NCBI GenBank assembly: GCA_013215565.1
Contig: JABSQV010000023.1
Span: forward strand, 31,966 to 95,965
Direction of reading: 5' to 3'
DNA length: 64,000 bases
Source of the DNA: Myxococcales bacterium
Lineage (GTDB): Bacteria > Myxococcota_A > UBA9160 > SZUA-336
The notes below the pieces were generated by a model that made no database searches, was not told the origin of the DNA, and worked only from the letters and a program-made list of their open reading frames with translations. Of this stretch, positions 23,917 to 35,129 are shown piece by piece (the first letter of the stretch is position 1; every line of letters begins with the position of its first letter). A program made the translations under genes and the position numbers.

Positions 23917-24539
23917 CGCAACCCGTCCTCGAGCCGGACGAGGTTCTCGTCGAGTCGGAGGCGATTCGGCAACGCGGACCCGAGGCTGAACTCGGTGCGT
24001 CCGCGTTCGTGCTCGAGATCGGCTTCGGGCGGGCCGAGCTGATCATGGAACTGGCCCGTGCCCGCCCCGCGCAGTGCTTCCTGGGCGTGGAGGTCTCGCG
24101 CAAGCGCGTACAGAAGGCCGCGCGGCGCATTGCGCGCGCGGGCATTCCGAATCTTCGCGTGGTGCATGCGACGGCCGAGTACCTGCTCGAGCGGGTGCTT
24201 CGCGCTGACTCGGTCTCCGAATGCTGGATTAACTTCCCGGATCCCTGGCCCAAGAAGCGGCATCACCGCAGGCGGCTGCTTCGTCGCGAGGTGCTGCCTT
24301 TGCTCGCGCGCGTGCTGCGTCCCGGCGCGATTTTGCACCTGGCGACGGACTACCTGCCCTACGCCGACTCGATCGACGGGCTGCTCGCCGGTTCGGAACT
24401 CTTCGACAACCTGCACGCCCCTGAGCCATGGTCTAGGATTGCGCCCCAACGCTGCACGACGGCCTACGAGCAGGAATTCCTGGCCGAGGGTCGGGCGATT
24501 GCATATTTCGAGTACAAGAGATTGGAAGCGCGCGAGTGA
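23889..24539 (+). CDS. trmB: tRNA (guanine(46)-N(7))-methyltransferase TrmB
   Basis: 216 residues from the GTG at 23889, inside the end of sppA. SAM-binding LEIGFGRAE (42-50) and the signature NFPDPWPKKRHHRRR (115-129) are diagnostic; TTAYEQEFLAEGR near the C-terminus is also conserved. It methylates G46 of tRNA variable loops. The chosen GTG lacks an ideal ribosome binding site (GGAG lies about 10-12 bases upstream), so a nearby CTG start is possible. GTGA overlap with rlmN. Confidence 0.92.
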   Translation: MPDTRATPLAQPVLEPDEVLVESEAIRQRGPEAELGASAFVLEIGFGRAELIMELARARPAQCFLGVEVSRKRVQKAARRIARAGIPNLRVVHATAEYLLERVLRADSVSECWINFPDPWPKKRHHRRRLLRREVLPLLARVLRPGAILHLATDYLPYADSIDGLLAGSELFDNLHAPEPWSRIAPQRCTTAYEQEFLAEGRAIAYFEYKRLEARE

Positions 24540-25603
24540 GATCGATCCTGGACTACACGCCGCAGGGACTGCGTTCGATCCTCGGCCAAGCCGGGATCGC
24601 GCCCTTCCGGGCGGATCAGGTGCTGCGCTGGGTCTACGCGCGGGGCGTGCGCGACTTCGGACAGATGTCGAATCTGCCGCGCCCGCTGCGCGCCGAGCTC
24701 GCGGCGGGCTTTCGCACTCGCGAGCTGGCGCTCGACGAGGTGGTGGCCTCATCCGACGGCACCCGCAAACTCGCGCTGCGCACCCACGATGGAGGCCGGA
24801 TCGAGGCGGTCCTGATTCCGGAGGGGGAGCGGCGCACCGTCTGCGTCTCGTCGCAGATCGGCTGCAGCCTCGATTGCAGCTTCTGCGCGACCGGACGCAT
24901 GGGCTTCGGGCGGAATCTCGGAAGCGGCGAGATCGTCGATCAGGTCCTGGCGGTGGCCGATCTGCTCACGCCGTTGGACGAGCGCCCCACCCACCTGGTC
25001 TTCATGGGCATGGGAGAGCCGCTGCTCAACCTGCCGGCGGTGCTGCAGGCGATCGAGACGCTCAGAGACCCGAGAGGCTTCGGCATTTCCCCGCGCCGGA
25101 TTACGGTTTCGACCGCCGGCGTCGTGCCGCGCATGCCGGAGCTGGGACGATCCGCGCCGGTGCGGCTTGCGGTCTCACTCCACGCGACGACGGACGCGCT
25201 ACGGGACGAACTCGTGCCTCTCAACAAGCGCTTCCCGCTGGCGCGCCTGATCGAAGCCTGCCGTAGCTACCCGCTCCGGCCGCGTGACCGGATCTCGTTC
25301 GAGTACGTCCTGATTGCGGACGTGAACGACGGCGCCGCGGATGCACGGCGCCTGGTCCGGCTGCTCCACGGGATTCCCTCGAAGGTGAACCTGATTCCCT
25401 TGAACGAGTACCCGGGCACGCGCTACAGGCGGCCCTCGGACACCTCCGTGGAGCTGTTCGCGGAGTTGCTGGCACGGGGCCATCTCTCGGTGACGGTGCG
25501 GCGAAGTCGGGGAGACGACATTCTCGCCGCCTGTGGCCAGCTCGGAGCGAAGCCGCCGGCGCCGGCGGCGGGGGCTCCAAGGAGTTCCCGGCCTGGCCGA
25601 TAA
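24536..25603 (+). CDS. rlmN: Dual-specificity 23S rRNA/tRNA (adenine-C2)-methyltransferase RlmN
   Basis: 355-residue radical SAM enzyme methylating A2503 of 23S rRNA and A37 of tRNAs. The [4Fe-4S] motif is C110-S-L-D-C114-S-F-C117, preceded by VSSQIG; VFMGMGEPLLNL is the GGE-type SAM motif; the C-terminal region RRSRGDDILAACGQL contains the conserved catalytic cysteine. The start GTG overlaps the trmB stop, giving a small RNA modification operon. Confidence 0.95.
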   Translation: MRSILDYTPQGLRSILGQAGIAPFRADQVLRWVYARGVRDFGQMSNLPRPLRAELAAGFRTRELALDEVVASSDGTRKLALRTHDGGRIEAVLIPEGERRTVCVSSQIGCSLDCSFCATGRMGFGRNLGSGEIVDQVLAVADLLTPLDERPTHLVFMGMGEPLLNLPAVLQAIETLRDPRGFGISPRRITVSTAGVVPRMPELGRSAPVRLAVSLHATTDALRDELVPLNKRFPLARLIEACRSYPLRPRDRISFEYVLIADVNDGAADARRLVRLLHGIPSKVNLIPLNEYPGTRYRRPSDTSVELFAELLARGHLSVTVRRSRGDDILAACGQLGAKPPAPAAGAPRSSRPGR

Positions 25604-25612
25604 CGCAGCCGT

Positions 25613-26278
25613 ATGATCTACGCAATCGGCGACATTCACGGAATGAAGCACAAGCTCGTCGATCTGATCGAGTTGCTGCCGCTGACCTCGGACGACCACC
25701 TGGTCTTCATCGGCGACTACATCGACCGCGGCCCGGATCCCTTCGGCGTCGTCGAGTTTTTGCTGCAGCTCCGGGAGCGGCAGCGCTGTACCTTCCTGCT
25801 CGGGAACCACGAATCAATGTTTCTCTCGTTCCTGGGGTGGGAAGGCGACGCCTACCTCGGTGCCGAGGCTTTTCGCGACAATGGCGGCGAGCTGACGCTC
25901 GAGTCCTACGGCTACTCCGAGGGCTCAGCGAGCTTCAAGCTTCCCGCTGCGCACGAGCAGTTCTACCGCTCGCTCGAGCTCTCGTATGCGAACGGTGCTT
26001 ACGTCTTCGTGCACGCGGGGCTTTCCCGCGAGGTCCTGCAGGTCTCGGACGTCGAATACGCGAGAGCGCACACCTCGACTCACGATCTGCTCTGGCAGCG
26101 CGACACGGCCGAGCTGCCGCACAGCCTGGGTGCGACCATCGTCTACGGCCATACGCCGCTGCCCGACTTCGGCATTCGCTGGAACATCCCCTACTCGATC
26201 GGGATCGACACGGGCGCGGTCTACGGGGGGCCGCTGACGGCACTTCGACTGCCGGACCAGACCCCCTTCCAGGTCTGA
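25613..26278 (+). CDS. PPP-family serine/threonine (metallo)phosphatase
   Basis: 221 residues from the ATG at 25613, ten bases after rlmN. All PPP signature motifs are present: GDIHG (6-10), GDYIDRGP (34-41), GNHE (64-67), VHAGLS and YGHTP. It resembles PrpA/ApaH-like bacterial phosphatases acting on phosphoproteins or nucleotides. The target is unknown. It is the last gene of the plus-strand run; about 140 GC-rich bases separate it from the convergent transglycosylase gene. Confidence 0.92.
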   Translation: MIYAIGDIHGMKHKLVDLIELLPLTSDDHLVFIGDYIDRGPDPFGVVEFLLQLRERQRCTFLLGNHESMFLSFLGWEGDAYLGAEAFRDNGGELTLESYGYSEGSASFKLPAAHEQFYRSLELSYANGAYVFVHAGLSREVLQVSDVEYARAHTSTHDLLWQRDTAELPHSLGATIVYGHTPLPDFGIRWNIPYSIGIDTGAVYGGPLTALRLPDQTPFQV

Positions 26279-26417
26279 CCGCTGCTCCGGAATCTCGAGT
26301 TCGTCGCGACCGGGCGATCGGAGCCCGGGCCCTGAGCGAGCCCGACCGGGGTCGAAGCGACGCCGGCTTCCCCGACGGCCCTCGACCGGAGCGCAGCGCT
26401 TCGGCCGGGGTGCGCGC

Positions 26418-28469
26418 TCAGCTCGCCCGGCCGGCCGGTTCGATGACCGGCACGGACAGCTTCCTGCCCGGGACCAGCTGCGAGAGGTCGATCTCGGGGT
26501 TGTAGCGCTGAATCAGCCAGATCGGCACCGAGTAGGTCTCACGCGAGAGATCCCAGAGGTTGTCCCCGATCTGCAGGCGGTGCTCGATCGTGCCCGTGAT
26601 CACGAAGCTCTCGAAGAAGTCCTCCTCGATCCCCTTGTGATACTGGAGCCGCCGTTGTCGGAAGACCTGCTCGGGGGTCCGTGAAAAATCGAGTTCGATT
26701 CGCTGGCCGAGTTTCAGGAGATCCCGTCCCTTCAGATGGTTGAGCTGTCGCAAGCGCTGCGTGGCGACTCCGAGCCAGTCGGCAAAATGGCCGAGCGTTT
26801 CGAGTGGCCCGACGGCGGTCGAGTTTCCGAGCAGTCGATGCCAGTACACGTCGTCCGAAATCGGCTCGAGGGCGAGCCAGGGGCCCAGGAACTCCGGCTC
26901 CGGCTGCGCTTCGGCGGTCTGTCGGGTGGGCGGGCTGCCGGGCCACAGACCGCGTTCGGCGTCCCGGGTCTCCGCGGCCGGGGGGGATGCTTTCGGGGCC
27001 TTGGGCGAACCCGGTCGCGCGTTCCGGCCGGGGCTCGGGATTTCGAGTACCTGCCCCTTTCGGATGCGGTGTCGGCTGCGCAGACTGTTCTGGGAGACGA
27101 GGGCGCTCACCGTCGTTCTGTTTCGTCGGGCGATCTTACCCAGGGTGTCTCCGCCCCTGACGCGGTAGTAGCGAGACCGGGTTTGGCTGCTGTAGCGCCC
27201 GGACTCGGGCACTCGCGCGAGCCAGGCGTCGGGGTCTTCGCCGACGCTTCCCGCGGGCAGCTTGAGCTTGAAGTTGCGCGGGATGCGTTTCAGTCCGCGG
27301 AACACCGGGGGTCGCAGCGAGGGATTGAGTTGCTTCACGAGTTCGAGGGACACGCCCAGATCCTGGAGATCCGCCAGTTCTGTGTAGTAGGGCAGCGTGA
27401 CCTCGTCGACGAGACGGGGCTCGTCTCGCATCAATGGCCCGAAGTAGGACTCATGGATCTGGAGAATCTCGCTCGCAGCCAGAAACTGCACGTAGAAGTT
27501 GCGCGAAGCGAAGCCGAAACTCCGGCTGCGGTACTCCTCGATGATGCGTTCGATGTCGCGGGTTCCGAGACGCCGCACGGCGCGGGCCATTCCCGCGCGA
27601 CCGTGGTTGTAGGCCGTGATCGCGAGCGGCCAGCTAGCCAGCGACTCGTAGTTCTTTCGGAGCAGGCGCGCCGCCGCTCGGGTCGCGACAAGCGGGTCGA
27701 GGCGCTCGTCCACTACGTAATCGATCTTCAGGAACCGACGGCCCGTCGAACGCATGAACTGCCACGGACCTGCCGCTCCGTACTTGGAGTAGGCGCTCAG
27801 GTTAAACGACGATTCAACGTAGGGGAGCGCGATCAGGCCCTCGGGCACGCCTTCCTCCAGAAGCACCGCGCGCATGGCCGCGTCGAAGGCACCGGAACGG
27901 ATCAGGCCTGCCCGGAACTCGTCGCGCTGCCCGAGTTGGAATCGGATCCTGCGCGAAGCCCGCGCGTACTCACGTGTCGAGGGGGCGTGTCCGAGCGCGG
28001 CCTCCAGGGCCCGGGCGGCGCGATGCTGTCGGTCTTCCGAGGGAGCCTTCCCGGAAGCCAGGTGGCGCAGCGCGTCCCGCCACCGGTGCTTGCGGCGCTT
28101 CACCTCCGTTTCGCGCCGGCGGGGGTTTGTGCTGTCTAGGCGGACCACCTCGTACACGACGCCCAGGTGCCGCGAGTCGTGGATCAGCCCGCCGCTGGTC
28201 GTGACCTCGAGGTAGACCCGCTTCCAGAACGCGATCGCCGGACGGAGGGCCTCCGGCGAGGGGAAGACGTCGGCCTCGAGCTCGGCCTCGGGCTTGGCCT
28301 CGAGCTCGGGCTTGGCCTCGGGCTCGGCTGCGGCCGGATGAACCTGGAGACACAGCAGCGCCAGCGCGACCGGCAAGGCGATCCGCCTCCCGAGTCGCGA
28401 GCTCGGTCTCCCTATCCGAGTCGAACTCCGCACCGTCGCACTCCTCGCGCGTCTGCTCCGCTGCCCCAT
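26418..28469 (-). CDS. MltD-like membrane-bound lytic murein transglycosylase with LysM domains
   Basis: 683 residues from the ATG at 28469. A signal peptide with an unusually long basic lead ends at about AAA-E48/49, followed by an Ala/Glu/Pro/Lys repeat. The SLT domain has the catalytic Glu in LPYVESSFN (E219) with SKYGAAGPWQFM after it. LysM 1 is at about 434-478 (YYRVRGGDTLGKIARRN) and LysM 2 at about 633-678 (RLQIGDNLWDLS), so it binds and cleaves peptidoglycan in the periplasm. It is last in the ffh-ychF-mltD strand run, 61 bases after the YchF-like gene. Confidence 0.9.
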   Translation of the reverse strand: MGQRSRRARSATVRSSTRIGRPSSRLGRRIALPVALALLCLQVHPAAAEPEAKPELEAKPEAELEADVFPSPEALRPAIAFWKRVYLEVTTSGGLIHDSRHLGVVYEVVRLDSTNPRRRETEVKRRKHRWRDALRHLASGKAPSEDRQHRAARALEAALGHAPSTREYARASRRIRFQLGQRDEFRAGLIRSGAFDAAMRAVLLEEGVPEGLIALPYVESSFNLSAYSKYGAAGPWQFMRSTGRRFLKIDYVVDERLDPLVATRAAARLLRKNYESLASWPLAITAYNHGRAGMARAVRRLGTRDIERIIEEYRSRSFGFASRNFYVQFLAASEILQIHESYFGPLMRDEPRLVDEVTLPYYTELADLQDLGVSLELVKQLNPSLRPPVFRGLKRIPRNFKLKLPAGSVGEDPDAWLARVPESGRYSSQTRSRYYRVRGGDTLGKIARRNRTTVSALVSQNSLRSRHRIRKGQVLEIPSPGRNARPGSPKAPKASPPAAETRDAERGLWPGSPPTRQTAEAQPEPEFLGPWLALEPISDDVYWHRLLGNSTAVGPLETLGHFADWLGVATQRLRQLNHLKGRDLLKLGQRIELDFSRTPEQVFRQRRLQYHKGIEEDFFESFVITGTIEHRLQIGDNLWDLSRETYSVPIWLIQRYNPEIDLSQLVPGRKLSVPVIEPAGRAS
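28271..28328. repeat. Short imperfect tandem repeat in the transglycosylase gene
   Basis: Units of the type CCTCGAGCTCGG and CCTCGGGCTTGG alternate over about 58 bases. They encode an EAKPELEAKPEAELEA linker directly after the signal peptide of the MltD-like protein. Such a tract is prone to length change without loss of frame because the units are multiples of 3. Confidence 0.6.
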
Positions 28470-28530
28470 GGGTCTTATCGCGCCGATCTCGTCCGGCTTG
28501 AGCCGCGAGAAGCCGCGCACTGCCGCTCGA

Positions 28531-29571
<1,041 letters not shown>

Positions 29572-29599
29572 AAAAGATAGCGGCTCCGGGAGCGAGTTC

Positions 29600-31108
29600 T
29601 CATCGCCGGCGGCCCCTGCGCTGGTGTTTGCGCTTCTGCTTGCGCTGCTTGCGCCGGTCGTCCGCCTTCGTGGCTCGTGCGGCGCGCCGGTTGGGAGCGC
29701 CGCCGCCGATGAGGGCGGCGGGGTCCATGCCCTCGAGGCCCTGCATTCCGCTGCCCGAGAGCTTTCCCAGCCCGGGGATCTTCCCGAGCAGGCCGCCGCC
29801 CTGGCCGAGGTTCTTCATCAGCTTGCGCATGGTTCCGAAGCGCTCGAGCACGCCCGACAGGTCGCTCTCGCGCGTGCCCGAGCCCCGCGCGATCCGCTCG
29901 CTGCGCGAGCGGTCGATCAGTTCCGGGCGCATGCGCTCATGGCGCGTCATCGAGAGGATCATCGCCTCGATTTTTTTCAGTTCGCGGCCGTCGACCTCGA
30001 CCCCGTCGGGGAGGAGATTCTGCATCCCAGGGAGCTTGCCCATCAGATCCTTGAGCGGTCCCATCTTCTGGATCGTGCGCAGCTGGCTCAGGAAGTCCTC
30101 GAGCGTGAACTGCCCCTTGAGCATCCGCTCGGCATCCTGCTCGGCCTGCTCGGTATCGGCGACGGCTTCGAAGTCCCGCATCAGGCTCACGACGTCGCCC
30201 ATGCCCAGGATCCGCGAGGCCAGACCCTCGGCCTGGAAGGGCTCCAGCCGGTCGGGTGCTTCCCCGACGCTGATGAAGCGGATCGGAACGCCCGTCGCCT
30301 GCCGGATCGCGAGCGCCGCGCCGCCGCGGCTGTCACCATCGAGCTTCGTCAGGACCAGACCGTCAAGTCTGCGGCGCTCCGCAAATCCGCGCGCGACGTT
30401 GACGGCCTCGCGGCCCATCATGGCGTCGCATACGAGCAGGGAGAGATCGGGCGGGGCCGCCTCGGCAATCCGGTCGAGTTCGTCCATGAGATTCTCGTCG
30501 ATCTGGAGCCGCCCGGCGGTATCCAGAATCACGCTGTCGAGACCCCGCTCGGCCGCGTGTGCGACCGCGAGGCGGCAGACTTCGGCCGCGTCGCTCGAGC
30601 CCCCGTGAAAGACCTCCACTTCGATCTCGGCGCCCAGAACGCGCAGCTGCTCGATCGCCGCGGGACGGTGCACGTCGGCGGCCACCAGCAGTGGTCGCTC
30701 CCCGCCCTTCTTGAGGTGGAGGGCCAGCTTTGCGGCGCTGCTCGTCTTGCCCGTTCCCTGGAGCCCGAGCAGCATGAGCGTGCGCGCGCCGCGCCGGGGT
30801 GCCACCTCCTCGGCGTCCGCTCCCAGCAACTGGCAGAGTTCCTCGTAGCACGCCTTGGTGAAGCGATCGCTGAGCGAAACGCGCTGCCGCTTCCCACGCT
30901 TGCCGGTGCGGAGCGCGACCTCCGACCCCAGACAGCGCTGCTTCACGGCATCCAGGAAGGTTCGCACCTCGGTGAGGTCCACGTCGGCTTCGAGCAGAGA
31001 CATTCGGATCTCGCGTAGGGGCTCGGCGAGGTTGTCCTCGCTGAACGAGGTCACCCCGCGAAGCCGGTCGCGCGCCTCTCGAAAGCCGCGTGTGAGCGTC
31101 TCGAACAT
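29600..31108 (-). CDS. ffh: Signal recognition particle protein Ffh
   Basis: 502 residues. The N domain (1-100) is followed by the G domain with G1 GLQGTGKT (115-122), DVHRPAAIEQL, ILDTAGRLQID, TKLDGDSRGG and ISVGEAPDRLEPF. The Met-rich M domain (about 330-430) contains the RNA-binding RSERIARGSGT, and a Lys/Arg-rich tail follows. Ffh with 4.5S RNA targets membrane proteins to FtsY. It is the first gene of a three-gene minus-strand run and is divergent from the biotin carrier gene across 142 bases. No 4.5S RNA gene was recognised nearby. Confidence 0.96.
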   Translation of the reverse strand: MFETLTRGFREARDRLRGVTSFSEDNLAEPLREIRMSLLEADVDLTEVRTFLDAVKQRCLGSEVALRTGKRGKRQRVSLSDRFTKACYEELCQLLGADAEEVAPRRGARTLMLLGLQGTGKTSSAAKLALHLKKGGERPLLVAADVHRPAAIEQLRVLGAEIEVEVFHGGSSDAAEVCRLAVAHAAERGLDSVILDTAGRLQIDENLMDELDRIAEAAPPDLSLLVCDAMMGREAVNVARGFAERRRLDGLVLTKLDGDSRGGAALAIRQATGVPIRFISVGEAPDRLEPFQAEGLASRILGMGDVVSLMRDFEAVADTEQAEQDAERMLKGQFTLEDFLSQLRTIQKMGPLKDLMGKLPGMQNLLPDGVEVDGRELKKIEAMILSMTRHERMRPELIDRSRSERIARGSGTRESDLSGVLERFGTMRKLMKNLGQGGGLLGKIPGLGKLSGSGMQGLEGMDPAALIGGGAPNRRAARATKADDRRKQRKQKRKHQRRGRRR

Positions 31109-31250
31109 GGCGGGCCGAACCTAGCAGATAGGTATGGCGGGTGCTGGACGCTGCCGTGTCGCGCAGTGCGGACGCTGCCGGGATTGCCCCGGCACAGAGG
31201 CTTGTGTCAGAGTCCGCCGCGCGCGAAGCGTGACGGACGACGGGGGGCAC

Positions 31251-31466
31251 ATGCAGACGAACGTAGAGGCACACATCACGGGGACGATCTTCGAGGTCGA
31301 GACCGAGGTTGGGGCCGAGGTCGCGGTGGGCGACGTGCTCGTGGTGCTCGAGTCGATGAAGATGGAGATGCCGGTCGAGGCACCGGTCGCGGGCAGGGTC
31401 GTAGAAATCCGCGTCTCCGAGGGCGACAGCGTGGACGAGGGAGCCGTGCTCTGCGTTCTCGAGTGA
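31251..31466 (+). CDS. Biotin/lipoyl attachment (BCCP-like) protein
   Basis: A 71-residue stand-alone biotinyl domain from the ATG at 31251 behind a G-rich ribosome binding site. ESMKMEM carries the modified lysine K37, and GxxGD-type turns surround it (EVAVGDVLVVLE, VSEGDSVDEGAVL). Small free carriers of this kind serve acyl-CoA carboxylases or oxaloacetate/methylmalonyl-CoA type complexes. No carboxylase subunit is adjacent. The frame continues upstream to 31134 but that part has no similarity. Confidence 0.88.
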   Translation: MQTNVEAHITGTIFEVETEVGAEVAVGDVLVVLESMKMEMPVEAPVAGRVVEIRVSEGDSVDEGAVLCVLE

Positions 31467-31480
31467 GCGGCGCGCTCGTG

Positions 31481-31486
31481 TATAAT
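31481..31486 (+). promoter_or_regulatory. Perfect -10 box (TATAAT) upstream of the SDR gene
   Basis: TATAAT stands 50 bases before the ATG at 31537, just after the biotin carrier stop. The -35 region is weak (TTCTCG at 31456-31461, 19 bases away). Transcription would start near 31493, giving the SDR its own promoter. Confidence 0.4.
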
Positions 31487-31536
31487 CCGCGGGCTTCGAA
31501 CCAATTGTGCGTCGTGCCTGGCGCCGAGGAGTGAGG

Positions 31537-32412
31537 ATGGGTCTTCTGGATGGAAAGGTTGCAATTGTTACAGGCGCGGGCGGTGGCCTGGGCCGCGCGC
31601 ATTCACTCCTGCTTGCGAGCGAGGGCGCCTCGATTCTTGTGAACGACCTTGGCGGAGACCGAAGTGGGAGCGGCAATGGCACCTCGATGGCAGACGAGGT
31701 GGTGGACTCGATCAAGGCGGCGGGCGGTGAAGCGGTCGCCTGCTACGATTCGGTCTCCAGCGTCGAAGGCGGCCGGAAGATCGCGCAGGCTGCACTCGAC
31801 GCCTTCGATCGTGTCGACATCCTGATCAACAATGCCGGAATCCTCCGAGACAAGTCCTTCTCCAACATGGAAGAGGATCTCTGGGACTCGGTGCTGTCCG
31901 TCCACCTGAAGGGCACCTACTGCGTGACCCGCCCCGTCTTCCAGTACATGAAGGGAGCCGGGCACGGAGGCGTGATCGTCAATACCAGTTCGACCTCCGG
32001 GCTGATCGGAAACTTCGGGCAGACCAACTACGGTGCGGCCAAGGCCGGAATCGCGGGCTTCACACGCTGTCTGGCGATCGAGGGTAAGAAGTACAACATC
32101 CGAGTGTGGGGACTGGCGCCGGTCGCGGTGACGCGGATGACGGAGGATCTCGCAGGCATGGACAGCGACGGGGCGAAGGCCAGGATGGACCCCAGCTTCG
32201 TTTCGCCCGCCGTGCTCTACATGGTGAGTGACCTCTCGAAGGATCGAACCGGCCAGTTCCTGTTTGCGGGCGGCGGGCGTGTCGCCGAACTCAAGATGAT
32301 CATGGCGGATGGGATCCGGAGCGAGGATCCGGCCAAGATCACGGCCCAGGAGATTGCCCGCGGCGAGGATGTCGTCTTCTGCGACCAGGCGGGCGCGAGC
32401 GCGCTGGGCTAG
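31537..32412 (+). CDS. Short-chain dehydrogenase, 3-hydroxyacyl-CoA/17-beta-HSD4-like
   Basis: 291 residues from the ATG at 31537 (GAGG just upstream). Classical SDR with NAD-binding GAGGGLGRAH (about 11-20), NNAG near residue 96, catalytic Ser in VNTSSTSG, and YGAAK. The insert NDLGGDRSGSG after strand 2 is typical of the (3R)-hydroxyacyl-CoA dehydrogenase domain of peroxisomal MFE-2/17-beta-HSD4 and of bacterial steroid or fatty acid degradation enzymes. The exact acyl substrate is unknown. It stands alone between the biotin carrier and plsB. Confidence 0.9.
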   Translation: MGLLDGKVAIVTGAGGGLGRAHSLLLASEGASILVNDLGGDRSGSGNGTSMADEVVDSIKAAGGEAVACYDSVSSVEGGRKIAQAALDAFDRVDILINNAGILRDKSFSNMEEDLWDSVLSVHLKGTYCVTRPVFQYMKGAGHGGVIVNTSSTSGLIGNFGQTNYGAAKAGIAGFTRCLAIEGKKYNIRVWGLAPVAVTRMTEDLAGMDSDGAKARMDPSFVSPAVLYMVSDLSKDRTGQFLFAGGGRVAELKMIMADGIRSEDPAKITAQEIARGEDVVFCDQAGASALG

Positions 32413-32479
32413 CCCTTCGCGCGCCTCTCCGGGCGGGGACGCATTGCCAGCCGGTTCCGGGACTGGTACACGGTGAGAG

Positions 32480-35098
32480 ATGCGCGTAGAGGAGCCCGGC
32501 GCCGCGAAGCGGGCGCCGCCCGCCGCGGTGGGTGACCCCTATACCCAGATGACGCCGCGCTTCGGGCGTCTCGCCCGGGCCTTCGCCGAGCGCTTCTTCG
32601 CGAACTTTCGCTTCGAAGCCTCCGACGTCGAGCGGCTCCGAGAACTCGAGCAGCGGGGGGCCGTCGTCTACGTGATGCGCTACAGCTCGCGCCTCGACTA
32701 CTTCTTGTTCAACTGGCTCTTTCTCGGAAGCGGAATCCGTCTCTCCGTCTTTGCCAACGGAATCCGCTTTTTCTACTACCGGCCCGTCGGCGAGGCGCTT
32801 GGGCTGGTGGCCCGTCGCATCGGCGAGATGCTCTCTGCGGGGCTCCTGATCCGGCGCCGGCGGGCCACGGGACGCGCGCGCGCGGTCGTGAGCACCGGTC
32901 AGAGCATGTTCCTGTTCCTGCGAACCGACAAGATCCGATCCCGGCTTCTGACGCGCCGAGGAGCGGTCAGGACCGGTCACTCCGAACTCGACCATTTGCG
33001 AGAGGTCGTCGACGCCTGCTTCGAAGACTCGACCCAGGTCTTCCTGGTGCCCCTGGTGCTTTTCTGGCGCCGCGGCGCCCGGCCGCAGCGGCGCATGCTC
33101 AATGTGCTCTACGGCGCAGCGCGGCCGACCGACAGCTGGAAGGTTCTCTCCTTCCTCTGGAACTACCGGGGCATGGCGGTGAGTGTCGGCACGCCCATCG
33201 ACCTGGCCGAGTTCGTGACCGAGCGGCGCGCAGAGGGGGCGGTGCGCATCGTTCGAAGCGTTCGCCGCGTGCTGCTGATCTTCCTCCGCCGCGAAGAGCG
33301 CCCGGTCGAGGGGACCCCGCTGCCGACGCTGCTTCGGACCGAAGAGGTGGTGCTGCGGGAAGCCGGCGTGCGCGAGGCGATCGACGAGACCGCGGCCACG
33401 ACCCGGCGCTCGGTCGGGCGGGTGGAGGCACGCGCACGACGGATCCTTCGCCGCATCGCGGCCTACCCGAGTCCGCTGGTGCTCGCGATTCTCGACCTGG
33501 GCGTCTCGCGCATCTTCTCGCGACTCTTCGAGAAGATCGAGATTCACGGGATCGAACGCGTGATCCAGGCGGCGAAGCACCATCCCCTGGTACTGGTCCC
33601 GTCGCATCGGAGCCACTTCGACTACCTGATGCTCTCCTGGGTCTTCTACGAGCGGCACCTGGTTCCGCCGCTGGTCGCGGCGGGTGAGAACCTCTCGTTC
33701 TGGCCGCTCGGCGCGATCTTTCGGCGCGGGGGCGCATTCTTTCTGCGCCGGAGCTTCGAGGGGGACCGACTCTATTCCAGCATCTTCCGCAGCTACGTCC
33801 AGCAACTGCTCAAGGACGGGGTGACGCAGGAGTTCTTCATCGAGGGCACCCGATCGCGCACCGGCAAGACGCTGCCCCCGCGGCTTGGGATGCTCGGAAT
33901 GATCCTGCAAGCGTACGCGCGCGGCGTGCGCCGCGACGCGTATATCGTTCCGATCCACTTCACCTACGAACGCCTGGTCGAGGAACGCTCGATGACGGAC
34001 GAGCGTCGGGGCGCAAGCAAAGCGCGCGAGAGTCTTCTGGGCCTGTTTCGGGCCCGCAAGCTGCTCGCCCAACGCTCCGGGACCGCCGTGGTGCGCTTCG
34101 GGGAACCGATCTCGCTCGCCGACACGATCGGCAGTGACCGGGCGGTGTTCGTCGGCAGCGACGCGTCCGATGCACTCGCGCGCCGCCGGGTCACCGAGCG
34201 GCTCGGAACCCTGATCTGCCGGCGCATCAACCAGTTGGCCACCGCCGGGAGGACACAGGTCGTGGCTGCGGTACTGCTCGCAGCCCCCGGTCGCGGCATC
34301 CGCCGCGAGGACCTGATCCCCCCAGTGCGCGAGCTCTGCGAACTTCTGGCGCTACTCGGGGTCGAGTTGTCGCAGACCCTGGCGGAGGATCTCCAGCAGG
34401 ATCTGGCCGGGTCCCTGCTGCTGCTCGAAGGTGCCGGCCTGATTCACAGAACCCGCGACCGGGAGGGGGAGATCATTCATTTCGAAGAGGTCGATCGAGA
34501 TGTTCTCGACTACTACCGGCAGGGGCTGACGCCCGTGCTCGCGCTGCCGTCTACGCTCGCGCTGGCACTGTCGCGAGAAGAGAAGGAGGTTCGGGACCGG
34601 GCCTCGGAGTGGCTCGAGCTGCTGCGCCTCGAGTACTTCCCTCCCGAAACCGCGGAGCGGGAGGCGTCCTTCGCGGCGGCGCTCGAGCACTTCCGCGAGC
34701 GCGGCTGGATCGAGGAGAGCAACGACGGCGTACTGCTCCCGGTGCGCGACGGATGGCGCTGGCTCGACCTGCTCACGGCCCAGGTCCGGCCGGCGCTCCG
34801 TGCCTACGAGGCGACCTTCGAGGCCGTCGAGATGGCGCATGGAACCGCTGGCCGCGACGCGATCCTGGCGAGCGCGCACCAGGTGGTCCAGCGCAGCCTG
34901 CTGCTCGGCGAGACCCGTTTCCCCGAAGCCTCGAACCGCTCGACCTTTTCGAACGCGGTCGACTGGCTCGTGCTCGAGGGAATGCTCGAAGTGGACGAGG
35001 AAACACGCCAGCCCGGCGCCCGAGTGCGCCCCGGTCCTCGCTGGGGCCAACTCTCGGTGACCCGGGAGCGTGTGGCGGAGGCTCTGCGCACCCGGTAG
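32480..35098 (+). CDS. plsB: Glycerol-3-phosphate 1-O-acyltransferase PlsB
   Basis: 872-residue membrane-associated enzyme making 1-acylglycerol-3-phosphate, the first step of phospholipid synthesis. The catalytic HRSHFD motif has H376 and D381; [21 protein letters not shown] and [10 protein letters not shown] follow as motifs II to IV. The long N-terminal (1-330) and C-terminal (about 560-872) regions are normal for the PlsB type rather than the short PlsY type. The start is ATG 32480. It lies upstream of hisG by 31 bases. Confidence 0.92.
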   Translation: MRVEEPGAAKRAPPAAVGDPYTQMTPRFGRLARAFAERFFANFRFEASDVERLRELEQRGAVVYVMRYSSRLDYFLFNWLFLGSGIRLSVFANGIRFFYYRPVGEALGLVARRIGEMLSAGLLIRRRRATGRARAVVSTGQSMFLFLRTDKIRSRLLTRRGAVRTGHSELDHLREVVDACFEDSTQVFLVPLVLFWRRGARPQRRMLNVLYGAARPTDSWKVLSFLWNYRGMAVSVGTPIDLAEFVTERRAEGAVRIVRSVRRVLLIFLRREERPVEGTPLPTLLRTEEVVLREAGVREAIDETAATTRRSVGRVEARARRILRRIAAYPSPLVLAILDLGVSRIFSRLFEKIEIHGIERVIQAAKHHPLVLVPSHRSHFDYLMLSWVFYERHLVPPLVAAGENLSFWPLGAIFRRGGAFFLRRSFEGDRLYSSIFRSYVQQLLKDGVTQEFFIEGTRSRTGKTLPPRLGMLGMILQAYARGVRRDAYIVPIHFTYERLVEERSMTDERRGASKARESLLGLFRARKLLAQRSGTAVVRFGEPISLADTIGSDRAVFVGSDASDALARRRVTERLGTLICRRINQLATAGRTQVVAAVLLAAPGRGIRREDLIPPVRELCELLALLGVELSQTLAEDLQQDLAGSLLLLEGAGLIHRTRDREGEIIHFEEVDRDVLDYYRQGLTPVLALPSTLALALSREEKEVRDRASEWLELLRLEYFPPETAEREASFAAALEHFRERGWIEESNDGVLLPVRDGWRWLDLLTAQVRPALRAYEATFEAVEMAHGTAGRDAILASAHQVVQRSLLLGETRFPEASNRSTFSNAVDWLVLEGMLEVDEETRQPGARVRPGPRWGQLSVTRERVAEALRTR

Positions 35099-35129
35099 GC
35101 TCGCGGCCCAGCCAAGCAAGGGAGACCGG

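Noticed and set aside
23889..24539. Longer frame starting at 22899 as a fusion of SppA-frame sequence with TrmB
   Set aside because: The upstream part is an out-of-frame reading of sppA with Arg-rich low-complexity sequence; TrmB motifs begin only after 23889.
31109..31250. Possible 4.5S SRP RNA gene next to ffh
   Set aside because: The conserved GGAAGCAGC-type apical loop sequence was not found in this divergent gap.
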